A stretch of 64,000 nt of DNA from positions 1,178,001-1,242,000 of the forward strand of contig NZ_CP087879.1 of the NCBI RefSeq assembly GCF_021442325.1, given 5' to 3'. Positions 1 to 7,502 of the stretch are shown one piece after another; the first letter of the stretch is position 1; every line of letters starts with the position of its first letter. The notes under the pieces are model-generated. The model was not told where the DNA came from. It saw only the letters and a program-made list of their open reading frames with translations, and searched no databases. The DNA comes from Agromyces marinus. Lineage in GTDB: Bacteria; Actinomycetota; Actinomycetes; Actinomycetales; Microbacteriaceae. The position numbers and the translations under genes were made by a program.

Positions 1-36
1 CGTGAGGTCGCCCGTGACCAGCTCGATCCGCGGCAT
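1..36 (-). CDS. 5' end of an unidentified gene, cut by the window edge
   Basis: The reverse strand carries an ATG at 36-34 that opens 12 codons (MPRIELVTGDLT) before the window ends. It lies 7 nt downstream of the stop codon of the CsoR-type repressor, with a GGGCGG tract before the ATG that could act as a weak ribosome site. CsoR-family genes are often followed by a metal exporter or metallochaperone, but twelve residues are too few to assign a family, so function is unknown. The start could equally be spurious. Confidence 0.4.
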   Translation of the reverse strand, partial: MPRIELVTGDLT

Positions 37-43
37 CCGCCCG

Positions 44-322
44 TCAGCCCCGGTTGTTGGAGAGCTCGAAGATGCGCACGAGCTCGGCGACGGCCGCCTC
101 GCGCTCGTCGCCGCCCGCCTCGTACATGTGCGACACGTGGGTGCGCAGGTGGTTCTCGACGAGGAGCTTGTTCAGCGAGCCGAGCGACTTCTGCACCGCC
201 AGGGAGAGCGTGACGATGTCGACGCAGTAGTCCTCGTTCTCGATCATCTTCTCGATGCCGCGCAACTGACCCTCGATGATCTTCGTGCGGTGGAGCGCGC
301 GCTTCTTGATGTCCTCGATCAC
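44..322 (-). CDS. CsoR/RcnR-family metal-sensing transcriptional repressor
   Basis: A 92-residue all-helical protein of the metal-responsive DUF156 family (CsoR, RcnR, FrmR), which binds DNA as a tetramer and releases it when metal or another inducer binds. Visible family features are the helix with KIIEGQLRGIEKMIE, Cys in EDYCVDI, and the ligand helix NHLRTHVSH. The fourth-ligand position that is Cys in CsoR is His here, giving Cys-His-His with a further His three residues on, closer to the RcnR pattern than to copper CsoR. The start is taken as GTG at 322 because a TATCCT box lies exactly 6 nt upstream and family homology begins there; longer readings extend into the divergent promoter. It is divergent from the DUF2207 gene. 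Which metal it senses is an inference that the sequence alone does not settle. Confidence 0.85.
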   Translation of the reverse strand: MIEDIKKRALHRTKIIEGQLRGIEKMIENEDYCVDIVTLSLAVQKSLGSLNKLLVENHLRTHVSHMYEAGGDEREAAVAELVRIFELSNNRG

Positions 323-328
323 CTCGTC

Positions 329-334
329 AGGATA
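329..334 (-). promoter_or_regulatory. -10 box of a leaderless promoter (CsoR-type gene)
   Basis: TATCCT on the reverse strand, 6 nt before the GTG start, with no Shine-Dalgarno sequence between. It sits back to back with the -10 box of the DUF2207 gene only 14 bp away, so one bound repressor could cover both. Confidence 0.6.
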
Positions 335-348
335 CGCCCGACGTTCGC

Positions 349-354
349 TAGCGT
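349..354 (+). promoter_or_regulatory. -10 box of a leaderless promoter (DUF2207 gene)
   Basis: TAGCGT, then 6 nt (gaacgc), then the ATG at 361. No ribosome-binding site is present, so the mRNA probably starts at the initiation codon. Confidence 0.6.
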
Positions 355-360
355 GAACGC

Positions 361-2214
361 ATGCGCCGCGTCCTCCTGAGCTCGATGATCGTGCTGCTCG
401 CGTTCGGCGCCGGGGCACCCGTGGCGGCGGCGGCGCCGGCGGACGCGGTGCCCGCGGCGGCGCCGATCGCCGGGGCGCCGGTCGCCGCGGTGCGGGCCGA
501 TGTCGACGACTTCACGTTCGCGAGCCTCGACGCGGTGTACGAACTCGGCAGGGACGACGGCGGACGCTCGACGCTGCGCACGACGGAGACGCTCGTGGCC
601 GTCTTCCCCGAGTTCGACCAGAACCGCGGCATCCGCCGCGCGATCCCGCGCTGGTACGACGGCCACCCCACCGACATCCGGGTCGTCTCCGTCCACGACG
701 ACACGGGGGCCGAGCGCGGCTTCGAGACCGAGCGCAGCGAGGACGACGAATTCGAACTGGTCACGATCGCGGCCGACGACTTCGTGCACGGCGAGCAGAC
801 CTACGTGATCACCTACGACCAGCGGAACGTGACCTTCGACCCCGACGACCTCGACGTCCAGGAGTTCTACTGGGACGTCAACGGCACGGGGTGGGCGCAG
901 CCGTTCGGCAGGGTCCGGGCCGAGGTCCGGCTCGAACCCGACCTCGCCGCGGCGTTCACCGGGGATGCCGCCTGCTACCGCGGCTTCGAGGGCTCGAACA
1001 CGCCGTGCGAACGCCTGGACGTGACCCCCGGCGGCGATCCCGTCGCGGTCGCCCGCGCCGAGGCCCTCGGCCCGCACCAGAACCTCACGATCGCGCTCGC
1101 CTTCGCACCGGGGACCTTCGAGCCCCGCGACGAGCGGTTCACCTCGTCGCCGGTCGCGATGGCGTCGCTGTTCGGGGCGGTGGCCGCGGTGCTCCTCGCG
1201 ATCGCCGCGGCCGTGATGCGGCTGACCCGCTGGCGGGACCACCCCGGGCGCGGCATCGTCGTGGCCGAGTACGAACCGCCCGCCGACCTGACGCTCATGG
1301 AGGCCGCCGACCTCGTCGGCGCCGCGCCCAAGGGCGTCACGGCGACGCTCCTGGCCGAGGCGGTGTGCCGCCGCGTGCGGGTGGTCGAGAGCCGCCCGAA
1401 GCGCTACGCGGTCGTGCTCGAGGCACCGGTCGACGGGGCCGATCGCGACGCCGTGCGCGTCCTGCGGGCGCTGTTCGGCGCCGGTGCCGCGCCGGGGGCG
1501 CGCAGGGACCTGCGTACGCGCGACACCGCGGTGGGCACGCGGTTGGCGAGCCTGCGCCGCTCGGTGCACGCGCGTGTGGAGCGCGAGGGGCTGCGCCGCA
1601 AGCCCGACCGCGGGTTCCGCGCGGTGTTCGCCGTGCTCGGGCTCGCGGCCGGGCTGTCGGCCGTCGTGTTCGGCTTCGGCGCGCTGGATGCGCGCATGGG
1701 CGGCGCATGGCCGTGGCTGACGATCCTCACCGGGGTGATCGCGGCGGCCGCGACGCTCGGCGTGGTCGCGGTCGTGCGTCCCCTCACCGAACGGGGTCGG
1801 GCCGGGCGCGACCACCTCGACGGGCTGCGCGAGTTCATCCGCCTCGCCGAGGCCGACCGGATCCGGGTCCTGCAGTCGCCGAGCGGTGCGGAGCGGCGCC
1901 CGTTCGCGGGCGAGGACCCAGAGCAGGTGCTCCGCCTGAACGAGCGACTGCTGCCGTACGCGGTGCTGTTCGGGCTCGAACGCGAATGGAGCCGGGTGCT
2001 CGCGGCCCTCTACGCCGAGCAGGGTCGCGAGCCGGACTGGTATTCGGGGCGCACCGCCTTCAACGCCGCGGTCTTCGCGGTCGGCGTCAGCTCGTTCGCG
2101 AGCGCCTCGAGTGCGAGCTGGTCGGGGTCGTCGTCGAGCTCGTCCTCTGGCGGGTCCGGCGGCGGCGGCTCGTCGGGCGGCGGCGGCGGGGGAGGAGGAG
2201 GCGGCGGCGTCTGA
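361..2214 (+). CDS. DUF2207 domain membrane protein with Gly/Ser-rich tail
   Basis: A 617-residue exported membrane protein. Residues 1-25 form a signal peptide ending in an Ala-rich stretch; about 35-255 is the extracytoplasmic DUF2207 region (aromatic and Asp/Glu-rich beta strands such as YVITYDQRNV). One membrane helix lies near 265-288 and two more near 420-443 and 450-472. The last 40 residues are almost pure Ser and Gly, a low-complexity tail common in this family. The start is fixed by a TAGCGT box 6 nt upstream. The family has no firmly established biochemical role. Sharing a 38-bp divergent promoter region with a metal sensor suggests, but does not prove, co-regulation by that sensor. 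Confidence 0.85.
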   Translation: MRRVLLSSMIVLLAFGAGAPVAAAAPADAVPAAAPIAGAPVAAVRADVDDFTFASLDAVYELGRDDGGRSTLRTTETLVAVFPEFDQNRGIRRAIPRWYDGHPTDIRVVSVHDDTGAERGFETERSEDDEFELVTIAADDFVHGEQTYVITYDQRNVTFDPDDLDVQEFYWDVNGTGWAQPFGRVRAEVRLEPDLAAAFTGDAACYRGFEGSNTPCERLDVTPGGDPVAVARAEALGPHQNLTIALAFAPGTFEPRDERFTSSPVAMASLFGAVAAVLLAIAAAVMRLTRWRDHPGRGIVVAEYEPPADLTLMEAADLVGAAPKGVTATLLAEAVCRRVRVVESRPKRYAVVLEAPVDGADRDAVRVLRALFGAGAAPGARRDLRTRDTAVGTRLASLRRSVHARVEREGLRRKPDRGFRAVFAVLGLAAGLSAVVFGFGALDARMGGAWPWLTILTGVIAAAATLGVVAVVRPLTERGRAGRDHLDGLREFIRLAEADRIRVLQSPSGAERRPFAGEDPEQVLRLNERLLPYAVLFGLEREWSRVLAALYAEQGREPDWYSGRTAFNAAVFAVGVSSFASASSASWSGSSSSSSSGGSGGGGSSGGGGGGGGGGGV

Positions 2215-2225
2215 GGCGCGTCGCG

Positions 2226-2429
2226 TCAGTCCTCGTCGCCGGCCGTGCGCTCGGGGAGGACGACGCGTCGCTCGGCATCGATGCCGACGACCTCGTCGGG
2301 CTCGTCGTCGTCGGTGGTGCGGGCGTCGTCGTCCGCGCCGTCGGGCTCGGGCGGGAGTTCGCCGTCCTGTGCCACCTGGAACTCGTGATCGTCGGCGATG
2401 CCTCCGCCGACCTCCGTCGACACGTCCAT
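2226..2429 (-). CDS. small acidic hypothetical protein
   Basis: A 67-residue protein, strongly acidic in the middle (repeated Asp/Glu around ADDDARTTDDDEPDE), with no membrane segment, signal peptide or recognisable domain. The argument for a real gene is its promoter: on the reverse strand TAGTCT stands exactly 6 nt before the ATG, the same leaderless arrangement as at many well-supported genes in this window. It is convergent with DUF2207 (11 bp between the stops) and divergent from the ZIP transporter. Function unknown. Confidence 0.6.
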   Translation of the reverse strand: MDVSTEVGGGIADDHEFQVAQDGELPPEPDGADDDARTTDDDEPDEVVGIDAERRVVLPERTAGDED

Positions 2430-2435
2430 GCCACG

Positions 2436-2441
2436 AGACTA
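2436..2441 (-). promoter_or_regulatory. -10 box of a leaderless promoter (small acidic protein)
   Basis: Reverse-strand TAGTCT followed by 6 nt (cgtggc) and the ATG at 2429; no ribosome site. Confidence 0.5.
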
Positions 2442-2500
2442 ACCCCGCGCGGCCCCGCCCGACAGGGGCGCGTCGCATCCGGCGGCCGAGGCCGCGGAAG

Positions 2501-2506
2501 TATGCT
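2501..2506 (+). promoter_or_regulatory. -10 box of a leaderless promoter (ZIP transporter)
   Basis: TATGCT, 6 nt (ccgggc), then ATG at 2513. Confidence 0.6.
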
Positions 2507-2512
2507 CCGGGC

Positions 2513-3244
2513 ATGCCCGAGTGGATGCTCGCCGCGCTCGCGGGGCTCGCCGCGGGCGGGGCGCTGCTCGCGGGTGCGATCATCGCGTGGTTCGTGCGCA
2601 TTCCGCGGAAGGCGGTCGCCGCGACCATGGCGTTCGGCGCCGGCGTGCTCGTCTCGGCGCTCGCGTTCGACCTCGTCCTCGAGGCGGAGGAGGTCGGCGG
2701 GTTCTGGCCGACGGTCGTCGGGTTCGCCGTCGGCGCCGTCGTCTACGTCGTCGCCGACGGACTGCTCGACCGCACCGGGCACCGGAACCGTCGCGGCAGC
2801 GACGCCGGTCCGGGCTCGGGCACGGGCATCGCGGTCGGTGCGCTCATCGACGGCATCCCGGAGAGCGCCGTGCTCGGCGTCGGCATGCACGGCGGTGCCG
2901 GCGTGAGCGTGCCCGTGCTGGTCGCGATCATCATCTCCAATGTCCCGGAGGGGCTGAGCTCGACCGCCGACCTCAAGGCCTCGGGGCGCAGCGCCCTTCA
3001 GGTCATGCTGCTGTGGGGCGGGATCGCGCTCGCGTGCGCGCTCGCGGCGCTCGGCGGCTACGCGCTGCTCGCCGACGCGGGCGGTCAGGTCGCCGCGGTC
3101 GTCACGGCGCTCGCCGCCGGCGCCATCCTGGCGATGATCTGCGACACGATGATCCCCGAGGCGTTCGCGACGGAGCGGCGACTCACCGGGCTGCTCGCGA
3201 CGTTCGGGTTCCTGCTGAGCTTCGCGCTGCACCGGGCGGCCTGA
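2513..3244 (+). CDS. ZIP-family divalent metal transporter
   Basis: A 243-residue inner-membrane protein with about eight hydrophobic helices and the paired ZIP signatures: DGIPE near residue 112 and NVPEG near 143, the helix-4 and helix-5 metal-site motifs. The usual His before the first motif is not present (AVGALIDGIPE), a known variation in this subfamily. ZIP proteins move Zn(II), Fe(II) or similar ions into the cytoplasm; the exact substrate cannot be read from sequence. The start is ATG 2513, preceded by TATGCT-N6. A metal-sensor gene lies 2 kb upstream but is transcribed the other way, so a regulatory link is only a possibility. Confidence 0.9.
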   Translation: MPEWMLAALAGLAAGGALLAGAIIAWFVRIPRKAVAATMAFGAGVLVSALAFDLVLEAEEVGGFWPTVVGFAVGAVVYVVADGLLDRTGHRNRRGSDAGPGSGTGIAVGALIDGIPESAVLGVGMHGGAGVSVPVLVAIIISNVPEGLSSTADLKASGRSALQVMLLWGGIALACALAALGGYALLADAGGQVAAVVTALAAGAILAMICDTMIPEAFATERRLTGLLATFGFLLSFALHRAA

Positions 3245-3306
3245 CCGGGCGGCCCGTCGGGCGGCCCGGCCGGGCGGCCTGGCCAGGCGGCCCGGCCGGA
3301 CGGCGG
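3236..3306 (+). repeat. GC-rich degenerate repeat after the ZIP gene
   Basis: About five imperfect copies of a CGGGCGGCC-like unit, 11-13 bp apart, begin in the last codons of the ZIP gene and run into the intergenic region. The unit is partly self-complementary (GGCCG/CGGCC), so the RNA could form alternative hairpins and may terminate transcription, though no T-run follows. Confidence 0.55.
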
Positions 3307-3342
3307 AGCACGGCGTGTTGGCATCCGGCCCGCGACCGCGCG

Positions 3343-3348
3343 TAGAAT
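3343..3348 (+). promoter_or_regulatory. probable -10 box of the SNF2 helicase gene, with a ~230-nt leader
   Basis: TAGAAT at 3343, with TTGGCA 19 bp upstream as a possible -35. The mRNA would have an unusually long leader (about 3355-3582). It can fold locally: a GGCCAC/GTGGCC hairpin with a 4-nt loop lies in it near 3476-3491. No known riboswitch class was recognised. The gene-free stretch 3245-3582 holds only this leader and the repeat before it. Confidence 0.45.
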
Positions 3349-3582
3349 GACCTGCGGCGCTCGACGGATCCATTCGCGAAGCCGACGGCTGGGGGAACTC
3401 GCTCCGCCATGCTCGGCCGCTCCCGGATCCGGCGCACCCCGACGGGACCGCACGCAGCGGCCCGTCGACGGCGCGGGCCACGTGCGTGGCCACGATCGCC
3501 GGATCGCATCGGCCGGCAGGCGTGGTCACGCAGCAGGGCATCGGGTGCAGAGGGGCTTCGAGCCCGGACAGGGGAGGACCAC

Positions 3583-5727
3583 TTGGCGCAGAGCAGGCAG
3601 CAGACGCAGTCGAGGCAGCGGCAGCGAACGCGCTCGCGCGACGACGACGCGCCCATCATCCCGATCCTCGCGCGCAAGGTGCGCGAGGTCGAGCAGAAGG
3701 CGCAGAAGAACAAGCTGGGCCCGACCAACCGGACGAAGTTCCAGGTCATCGCACTGCTCATGCGCGAGGAGCGCGCGCGCGTCAAGGGCGACACCGAGAT
3801 CGGCGACGCCGCCCGCGCGGAGCTGCTCAAGCGACTCGACGGCATCGCGCAGATCCTCGCGAAGACCGCCGCACGCGACACGAGCCTGATCACCCTGCTC
3901 GAACCGGATGCCTCGATCTCGACGGTCGCGCAGCGATTCCGCCGCGACTGGCTGCTCGAGTCCGGCGCCGACCTCAGCGAGGACGAACTGATCATCGTGC
4001 GCGAGCCCGAGGCGCGCCCGGTGGTGCTCTCCGAGAACCAGGTGATCCCGCGGTCGGTGCGTTCGCGGCAACTCGCGAACCCGTTCCTCGCGCCCGACTT
4101 CGCCGCCTCCGCGCAGCCCGCAGTCCCCGTTCGGCGCCTCGCGAACTGGGAACTGCTCGGACCGCTGTTCAAGTCGTTCGAATCCGGCTCCGGCGGCCAG
4201 GCCGCGTCGATGGAGCTCCCCGCGGCGCCGAAGGCCGATCGGCTCTCGCCCCGCGGGCTCGAGCTCATGCCCCACCAGGCCCGATTCATCGAATCGGCCA
4301 GGCAGGGCCATCGGCGGTTCCTCCTCGCCGACGAGCCGGGACTCGGCAAGACCGCGCAGTCGGTGCTCGCGGCATCCGTCTCAGGCGCCTATCCGCTGCT
4401 CGCGGTCGTTCCGAACGTGGTCAAGATGAACTGGGCCCGCGAGGTCGAGCGCTGGACCCCGCACCGCCGCGCGACCGTCATCCACGGCGACGGCGACACC
4501 GTCGACGCCTTCGCCGACGTCGTCGTCGTCAACTACGACGTCCTCGACCGGCACCTGGCCTGGCTGTCGACGCTCGGGTTCCGCGGGATGGTGGTCGACG
4601 AGGCGCACTTCATCAAGAACCTGCAGTCGCAGCGGTCGCGCAACGTGCTCGCGCTCGCCGAGCGCATCCGGGCGAACACGCCCGGCGGCGACCCGCTGCT
4701 GCTCGCGCTGACGGGCACCCCGCTCATCAACGACGTCGACGACTTCCGAGCCATCTGGCAGTTCCTCGGCTGGATCGACGGCGACCGGCCCTCCCCGGAA
4801 CTTCTGGGCAGGCTCGAGGAGACTGGGCTCACCCCAGCCGACCCCGGGTTCTACCCCGAGGCCAGGCAGTCGGTCATCGACCTCGGCATCGTCCGACGCC
4901 GCAAGAAGGACGTCGCGGCCGACCTGCCCGACAAGCGCATCGCCGATCTCCCCGTGGAGCTCGACGACGAACTCGGCCGGTCGATCCGCGCGGCCGAGCG
5001 AGAGCTCGGCAACCGGCTCGCGACGCGCTTCCGATCCCTCGTGGAGTCGCGCAGGCTCCGAGTGGGCGACCTCGACGAGCTCGAGCGCGACCAGTTCATC
5101 CGCGCCGTCGCGCTGTCCGAGCTCGAGGAGTCGAAGTCCTCGAAGTCCGGCGAGAACGTCTTCACGATGGTTCGGCGCATCGGCCAGGCGAAGGCGGGCC
5201 TCGCGGCCGATTACGCGGCCCAGCTGGCCCGATCGGCCGGCAAGGTCGTGTTCTTCGCCAAGCACATCGACGTCATGGACCAGGCTGAGGCCTCCTTCGC
5301 GGCGCGCGAGCTGCGGTCGGTGTCGATCCGTGGCGACCAGAGCGCGATCGCCCGCCAGCAGGCGATCGATGCGTTCAACACCGACCCCGAGGTCTCGGTC
5401 GCGGTGTGCTCGCTCACCGCCGCCGGCGTCGGCGTGAACCTGCAGTCCGCCTCGAACGTCGTGCTCGCCGAGCTCAGCTGGACCGCGGCCGAGCAGACCC
5501 AGGCGATCGACCGCGTGCACCGCATCGGCCAGGACGAGCCGGTGACGGCGTGGCGCATCATCGCCGCGCACACCGTCGACGCCCGCATCGCCGAGCTCAT
5601 CGACCAGAAGCAGGGCCTCGCGCTGCGAGCCCTCGACGGCAGCGACGTCGAACCCGGTTCGGCCGACTCGGTGCAGCTCGACGCCCTCCAGCACCTGCTG
5701 CGGCAGGCGCTCGACGGCGCGCTGTAG
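3583..5727 (+). CDS. SNF2/Rad54-family DEAD-like helicase
   Basis: A 714-residue ATP-dependent DNA translocase of the SNF2 family. Motif I (DEPGLGKT) is at about 250-257, the Walker B DEAH at 339-342, motif III in LTGTP, and the C-terminal RecA lobe ends with the SNF2 hallmark QAIDRVHRIGQ. The first 220 residues are basic and have no recognised domain. The start is taken as TTG 3583, five bases after GGGGAGG, the strongest ribosome site in the region; an earlier in-frame ATG at 3409 would add 58 low-complexity Arg-rich residues with no ribosome site. SNF2 proteins remodel protein-DNA complexes or act in repair; the specific role here is unknown. No methylase or nuclease gene sits beside it, so it does not look like part of a defence island. 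Confidence 0.9.
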   Translation: MAQSRQQTQSRQRQRTRSRDDDAPIIPILARKVREVEQKAQKNKLGPTNRTKFQVIALLMREERARVKGDTEIGDAARAELLKRLDGIAQILAKTAARDTSLITLLEPDASISTVAQRFRRDWLLESGADLSEDELIIVREPEARPVVLSENQVIPRSVRSRQLANPFLAPDFAASAQPAVPVRRLANWELLGPLFKSFESGSGGQAASMELPAAPKADRLSPRGLELMPHQARFIESARQGHRRFLLADEPGLGKTAQSVLAASVSGAYPLLAVVPNVVKMNWAREVERWTPHRRATVIHGDGDTVDAFADVVVVNYDVLDRHLAWLSTLGFRGMVVDEAHFIKNLQSQRSRNVLALAERIRANTPGGDPLLLALTGTPLINDVDDFRAIWQFLGWIDGDRPSPELLGRLEETGLTPADPGFYPEARQSVIDLGIVRRRKKDVAADLPDKRIADLPVELDDELGRSIRAAERELGNRLATRFRSLVESRRLRVGDLDELERDQFIRAVALSELEESKSSKSGENVFTMVRRIGQAKAGLAADYAAQLARSAGKVVFFAKHIDVMDQAEASFAARELRSVSIRGDQSAIARQQAIDAFNTDPEVSVAVCSLTAAGVGVNLQSASNVVLAELSWTAAEQTQAIDRVHRIGQDEPVTAWRIIAAHTVDARIAELIDQKQGLALRALDGSDVEPGSADSVQLDALQHLLRQALDGAL

Positions 5728-5791
5728 GCGGCGGGGCAGCACCGCCGACGGGCCCGACGTCACGGAATCGAACGGACCCCGCGCTCGACGC

Positions 5792-5797
5792 TAGACT
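5792..5797 (+). promoter_or_regulatory. -10 box upstream of phosphofructokinase
   Basis: TAGACT about 70 nt before the ATG; the mRNA leader would carry the AGGAG ribosome site at 5851-5855. Confidence 0.4.
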
Positions 5798-5866
5798 CCC
5801 TCACGTTCGCGCCTCGACGCAGCGGCTCTCTGCGGACGTCCCCCTTCACGAGGAGTCAACACAGGC

Positions 5867-6898
5867 ATGAAGATCGGCATTCTGACCAGCGGCGGCGACT
5901 GCCCCGGACTGAACTCCGTCATCCGAGGCGCGGTGCTCAAGGGCGTCATCTCGCACGACGCCGAGTTCGTCGGGTTCCGCTGGGGCTGGCGGGGCGTCGT
6001 CGAGGGCGACATCGTGCCGATCGTCCGCCACGACGTCCGCGGCCTGTCGAAGCAGGGCGGCACGATCCTCGGTTCGAGCCGCACCAACCCGTTCGAGGGC
6101 GAGCACGCCGGTCCCGACAACATCCGTCGGATGCTCGACGAGCACGACATCGACGCGATCATCGCGATCGGCGGCGAGGGCACGCTCACCGCGGCGCGCC
6201 GGCTCGTCGACGAGGGCGGCCTGCCCGTGATCGGCGTGCCGAAGACGATCGACAACGACCTCGCCGCGACCGACTACTCGTTCGGATTCGACACGGCCGT
6301 CGAGATCGCGACCGAGGCGATCGACCGGCTCCGCACCACGGCGGACTCGCACGAGCGGTGCATGGTGCTCGAGGTCATGGGTCGGCACGTGGGCTGGATC
6401 GCCCTGCACTCCGGCATGGCCGGCGGCGCGCACGCCATCCTGATCCCCGAGCAGCCGATGAGCATCGAGGAGATCTGCGAGTACGTCGAGTCGGTGCGCG
6501 ACCGCGGCCGTGCCCCGCTCGTGGTCGTCGCCGAGGGCTTCAAGCTCGACACCATGGACGAGGCGCACTCGCACCTCGGCCTCGACGCGTTCGACCGGCC
6601 GCGCCTCGGCGGCATCGCCGAGAAGCTCGCGCCCATGATCGAGGCGCGCACGGGCATCGAGTCGCGCCACACGGTCCTCGGCCACATCCAGCGCGGCGGT
6701 GCGCCCTCGGCGTACGACCGCGTGCTCGCGACGCGCCTCGGCATGGCGGCGGTCGACGCGGCCGTCGACCGGGCGTGGGGCAGCATGGTCACGCTGCGCG
6801 GCACCGACATCGAGCGCGTCACGATCGCCGAGGCGACGGGCGGCCTGAACCGCGTTCCGCAGGCGCGCTACGACGAGGCGAAGATCCTGTTCGGCTGA
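5867..6898 (+). CDS. pfkA: 6-phosphofructokinase
   Basis: A 343-residue cytoplasmic enzyme that phosphorylates fructose 6-phosphate in glycolysis. The nucleotide site GGEGT is at 102-106 and the catalytic PKTIDND at 125-131. In this family Gly after the acidic residue (GGEG) marks ATP use, whereas Asp there marks pyrophosphate use; Lys in PKTIDND occurs in both PPi enzymes and the actinobacterial group III ATP enzymes. The combination therefore predicts an ATP-dependent group III enzyme. The start is ATG 5867 after AGGAG, with a rather long 11-nt spacer. The Nudix gene starts on the last base of the stop codon, so the two are probably co-transcribed. Confidence 0.95.
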   Translation: MKIGILTSGGDCPGLNSVIRGAVLKGVISHDAEFVGFRWGWRGVVEGDIVPIVRHDVRGLSKQGGTILGSSRTNPFEGEHAGPDNIRRMLDEHDIDAIIAIGGEGTLTAARRLVDEGGLPVIGVPKTIDNDLAATDYSFGFDTAVEIATEAIDRLRTTADSHERCMVLEVMGRHVGWIALHSGMAGGAHAILIPEQPMSIEEICEYVESVRDRGRAPLVVVAEGFKLDTMDEAHSHLGLDAFDRPRLGGIAEKLAPMIEARTGIESRHTVLGHIQRGGAPSAYDRVLATRLGMAAVDAAVDRAWGSMVTLRGTDIERVTIAEATGGLNRVPQARYDEAKILFG

Positions 6899-7413
6899 TG
6901 GCGACCTCCGCGGGCGGGGCCGGTGAGCGGATGCCGCTTCCGGAGGTCTGCGTCTGCTACGTGCTCCGCGAATGGGAGGGGCGCACCGAGGTGCTGCTGG
7001 GGCGGAAGAAGCACGGCCTCGGGAAGGGGTACTTCGTCGGGCTCGGCGGCAAGCTCGAACCGGGGGAGACCGCCGTCGAGGCGGCGGTGCGCGAGGTGCA
7101 CGAGGAATCCGGCCTCGTCGTGGCATCCGCCGACCTCGACGCGCGCGGCCGCCTGCGGTACCTGTTCCCGTACCGGACGGCGTGGAGCCAGGTCTCGAAC
7201 GTGTTCGTCGTGCGCGAGTTCGCCGGCGCGCCGGCGCCGTCGGACGAGCTGGATCCGGAGTGGTTCCCACTCGATGCGGTTCCGCTCGCGCACATGTGGG
7301 ACGACGCGAAGCACTGGCTGCCGGGCGTGCTCGCTGGCGGTCGGGTGGAGCGCACGTACGTGTTCGGCGAGGACCTCGCGACCGTGGTGGAGGCCCGGGA
7401 TCACGTCGCGTAG
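6898..7413 (+). CDS. Nudix hydrolase, MutT/MTH1-like
   Basis: A 171-residue Nudix pyrophosphohydrolase. The Nudix box runs GGKLEPGETAVEAAVREVHE-ESG at about residues 48-70, with the REVHEE metal-binding core intact. The residues around it (VGLGGKLEPGE, then a DELDPEWF segment and MWDDAKHWLPG near the C-terminus) resemble MTH1-type 8-oxo-dGTPases, which cleanse oxidised nucleotides; substrate is inferred, not shown. ATG overlaps the pfkA TGA by one base, indicating translational coupling. Its TAG stop is also the first half of the TAGTAT box that appears to drive the phosphate transporter. Confidence 0.85.
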   Translation: MATSAGGAGERMPLPEVCVCYVLREWEGRTEVLLGRKKHGLGKGYFVGLGGKLEPGETAVEAAVREVHEESGLVVASADLDARGRLRYLFPYRTAWSQVSNVFVVREFAGAPAPSDELDPEWFPLDAVPLAHMWDDAKHWLPGVLAGGRVERTYVFGEDLATVVEARDHVA

Positions 7414-7416
7414 TAT
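7411..7416 (+). promoter_or_regulatory. -10 box of the phosphate transporter, overlapping a stop codon
   Basis: TAGTAT; its first three bases are the stop codon of the Nudix gene. Transcription would start near 7423 and run through the PHO-box-like repeat. Confidence 0.5.
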
Positions 7417-7456
7417 CGACGGGGCTCGGCGCTCGCCGAGGTCGCAACCACCTTTC

Positions 7457-7474
7457 CGTGAACACTCGGTGAAC
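7457..7474 (-). promoter_or_regulatory. PHO-box-like PhoP operator
   Basis: Read on the reverse strand this is GTTCACC-gagt-GTTCACG: two 7-bp direct repeats on an exact 11-bp period, matching the PHO box of actinobacterial PhoP regulators. It lies about 35 bp downstream of the -10 box and 28 bp before the GTG of the phosphate transporter. In Streptomyces coelicolor PhoP represses the low-affinity transporter gene pitH2, so a repressive site here is expected. Binding is inferred from pattern only. Confidence 0.7.
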
Positions 7475-7502
7475 CCGTTCGCCGACGGACAGAAAGACGC
7501 CG

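Noticed and set aside
319-2628. Very long open frames antisense to the DUF2207/ZIP genes and antisense to 34854-38042
   Set aside because: They are Arg/Pro/Gly-rich, have no family motifs and overlap well-supported genes; such shadow frames are expected at this GC content.
3355-3582. SNF2 leader as a ydaO-type or cobalamin riboswitch
   Set aside because: A GGGGGAAC-like stretch occurs, but the other conserved blocks of those classes are missing.
3583-5727. SNF2 helicase as part of a DISARM- or restriction-like defence island
   Set aside because: Neighbours are a ZIP transporter and a glycolytic gene; no methylase, nuclease or DUF partner is present.
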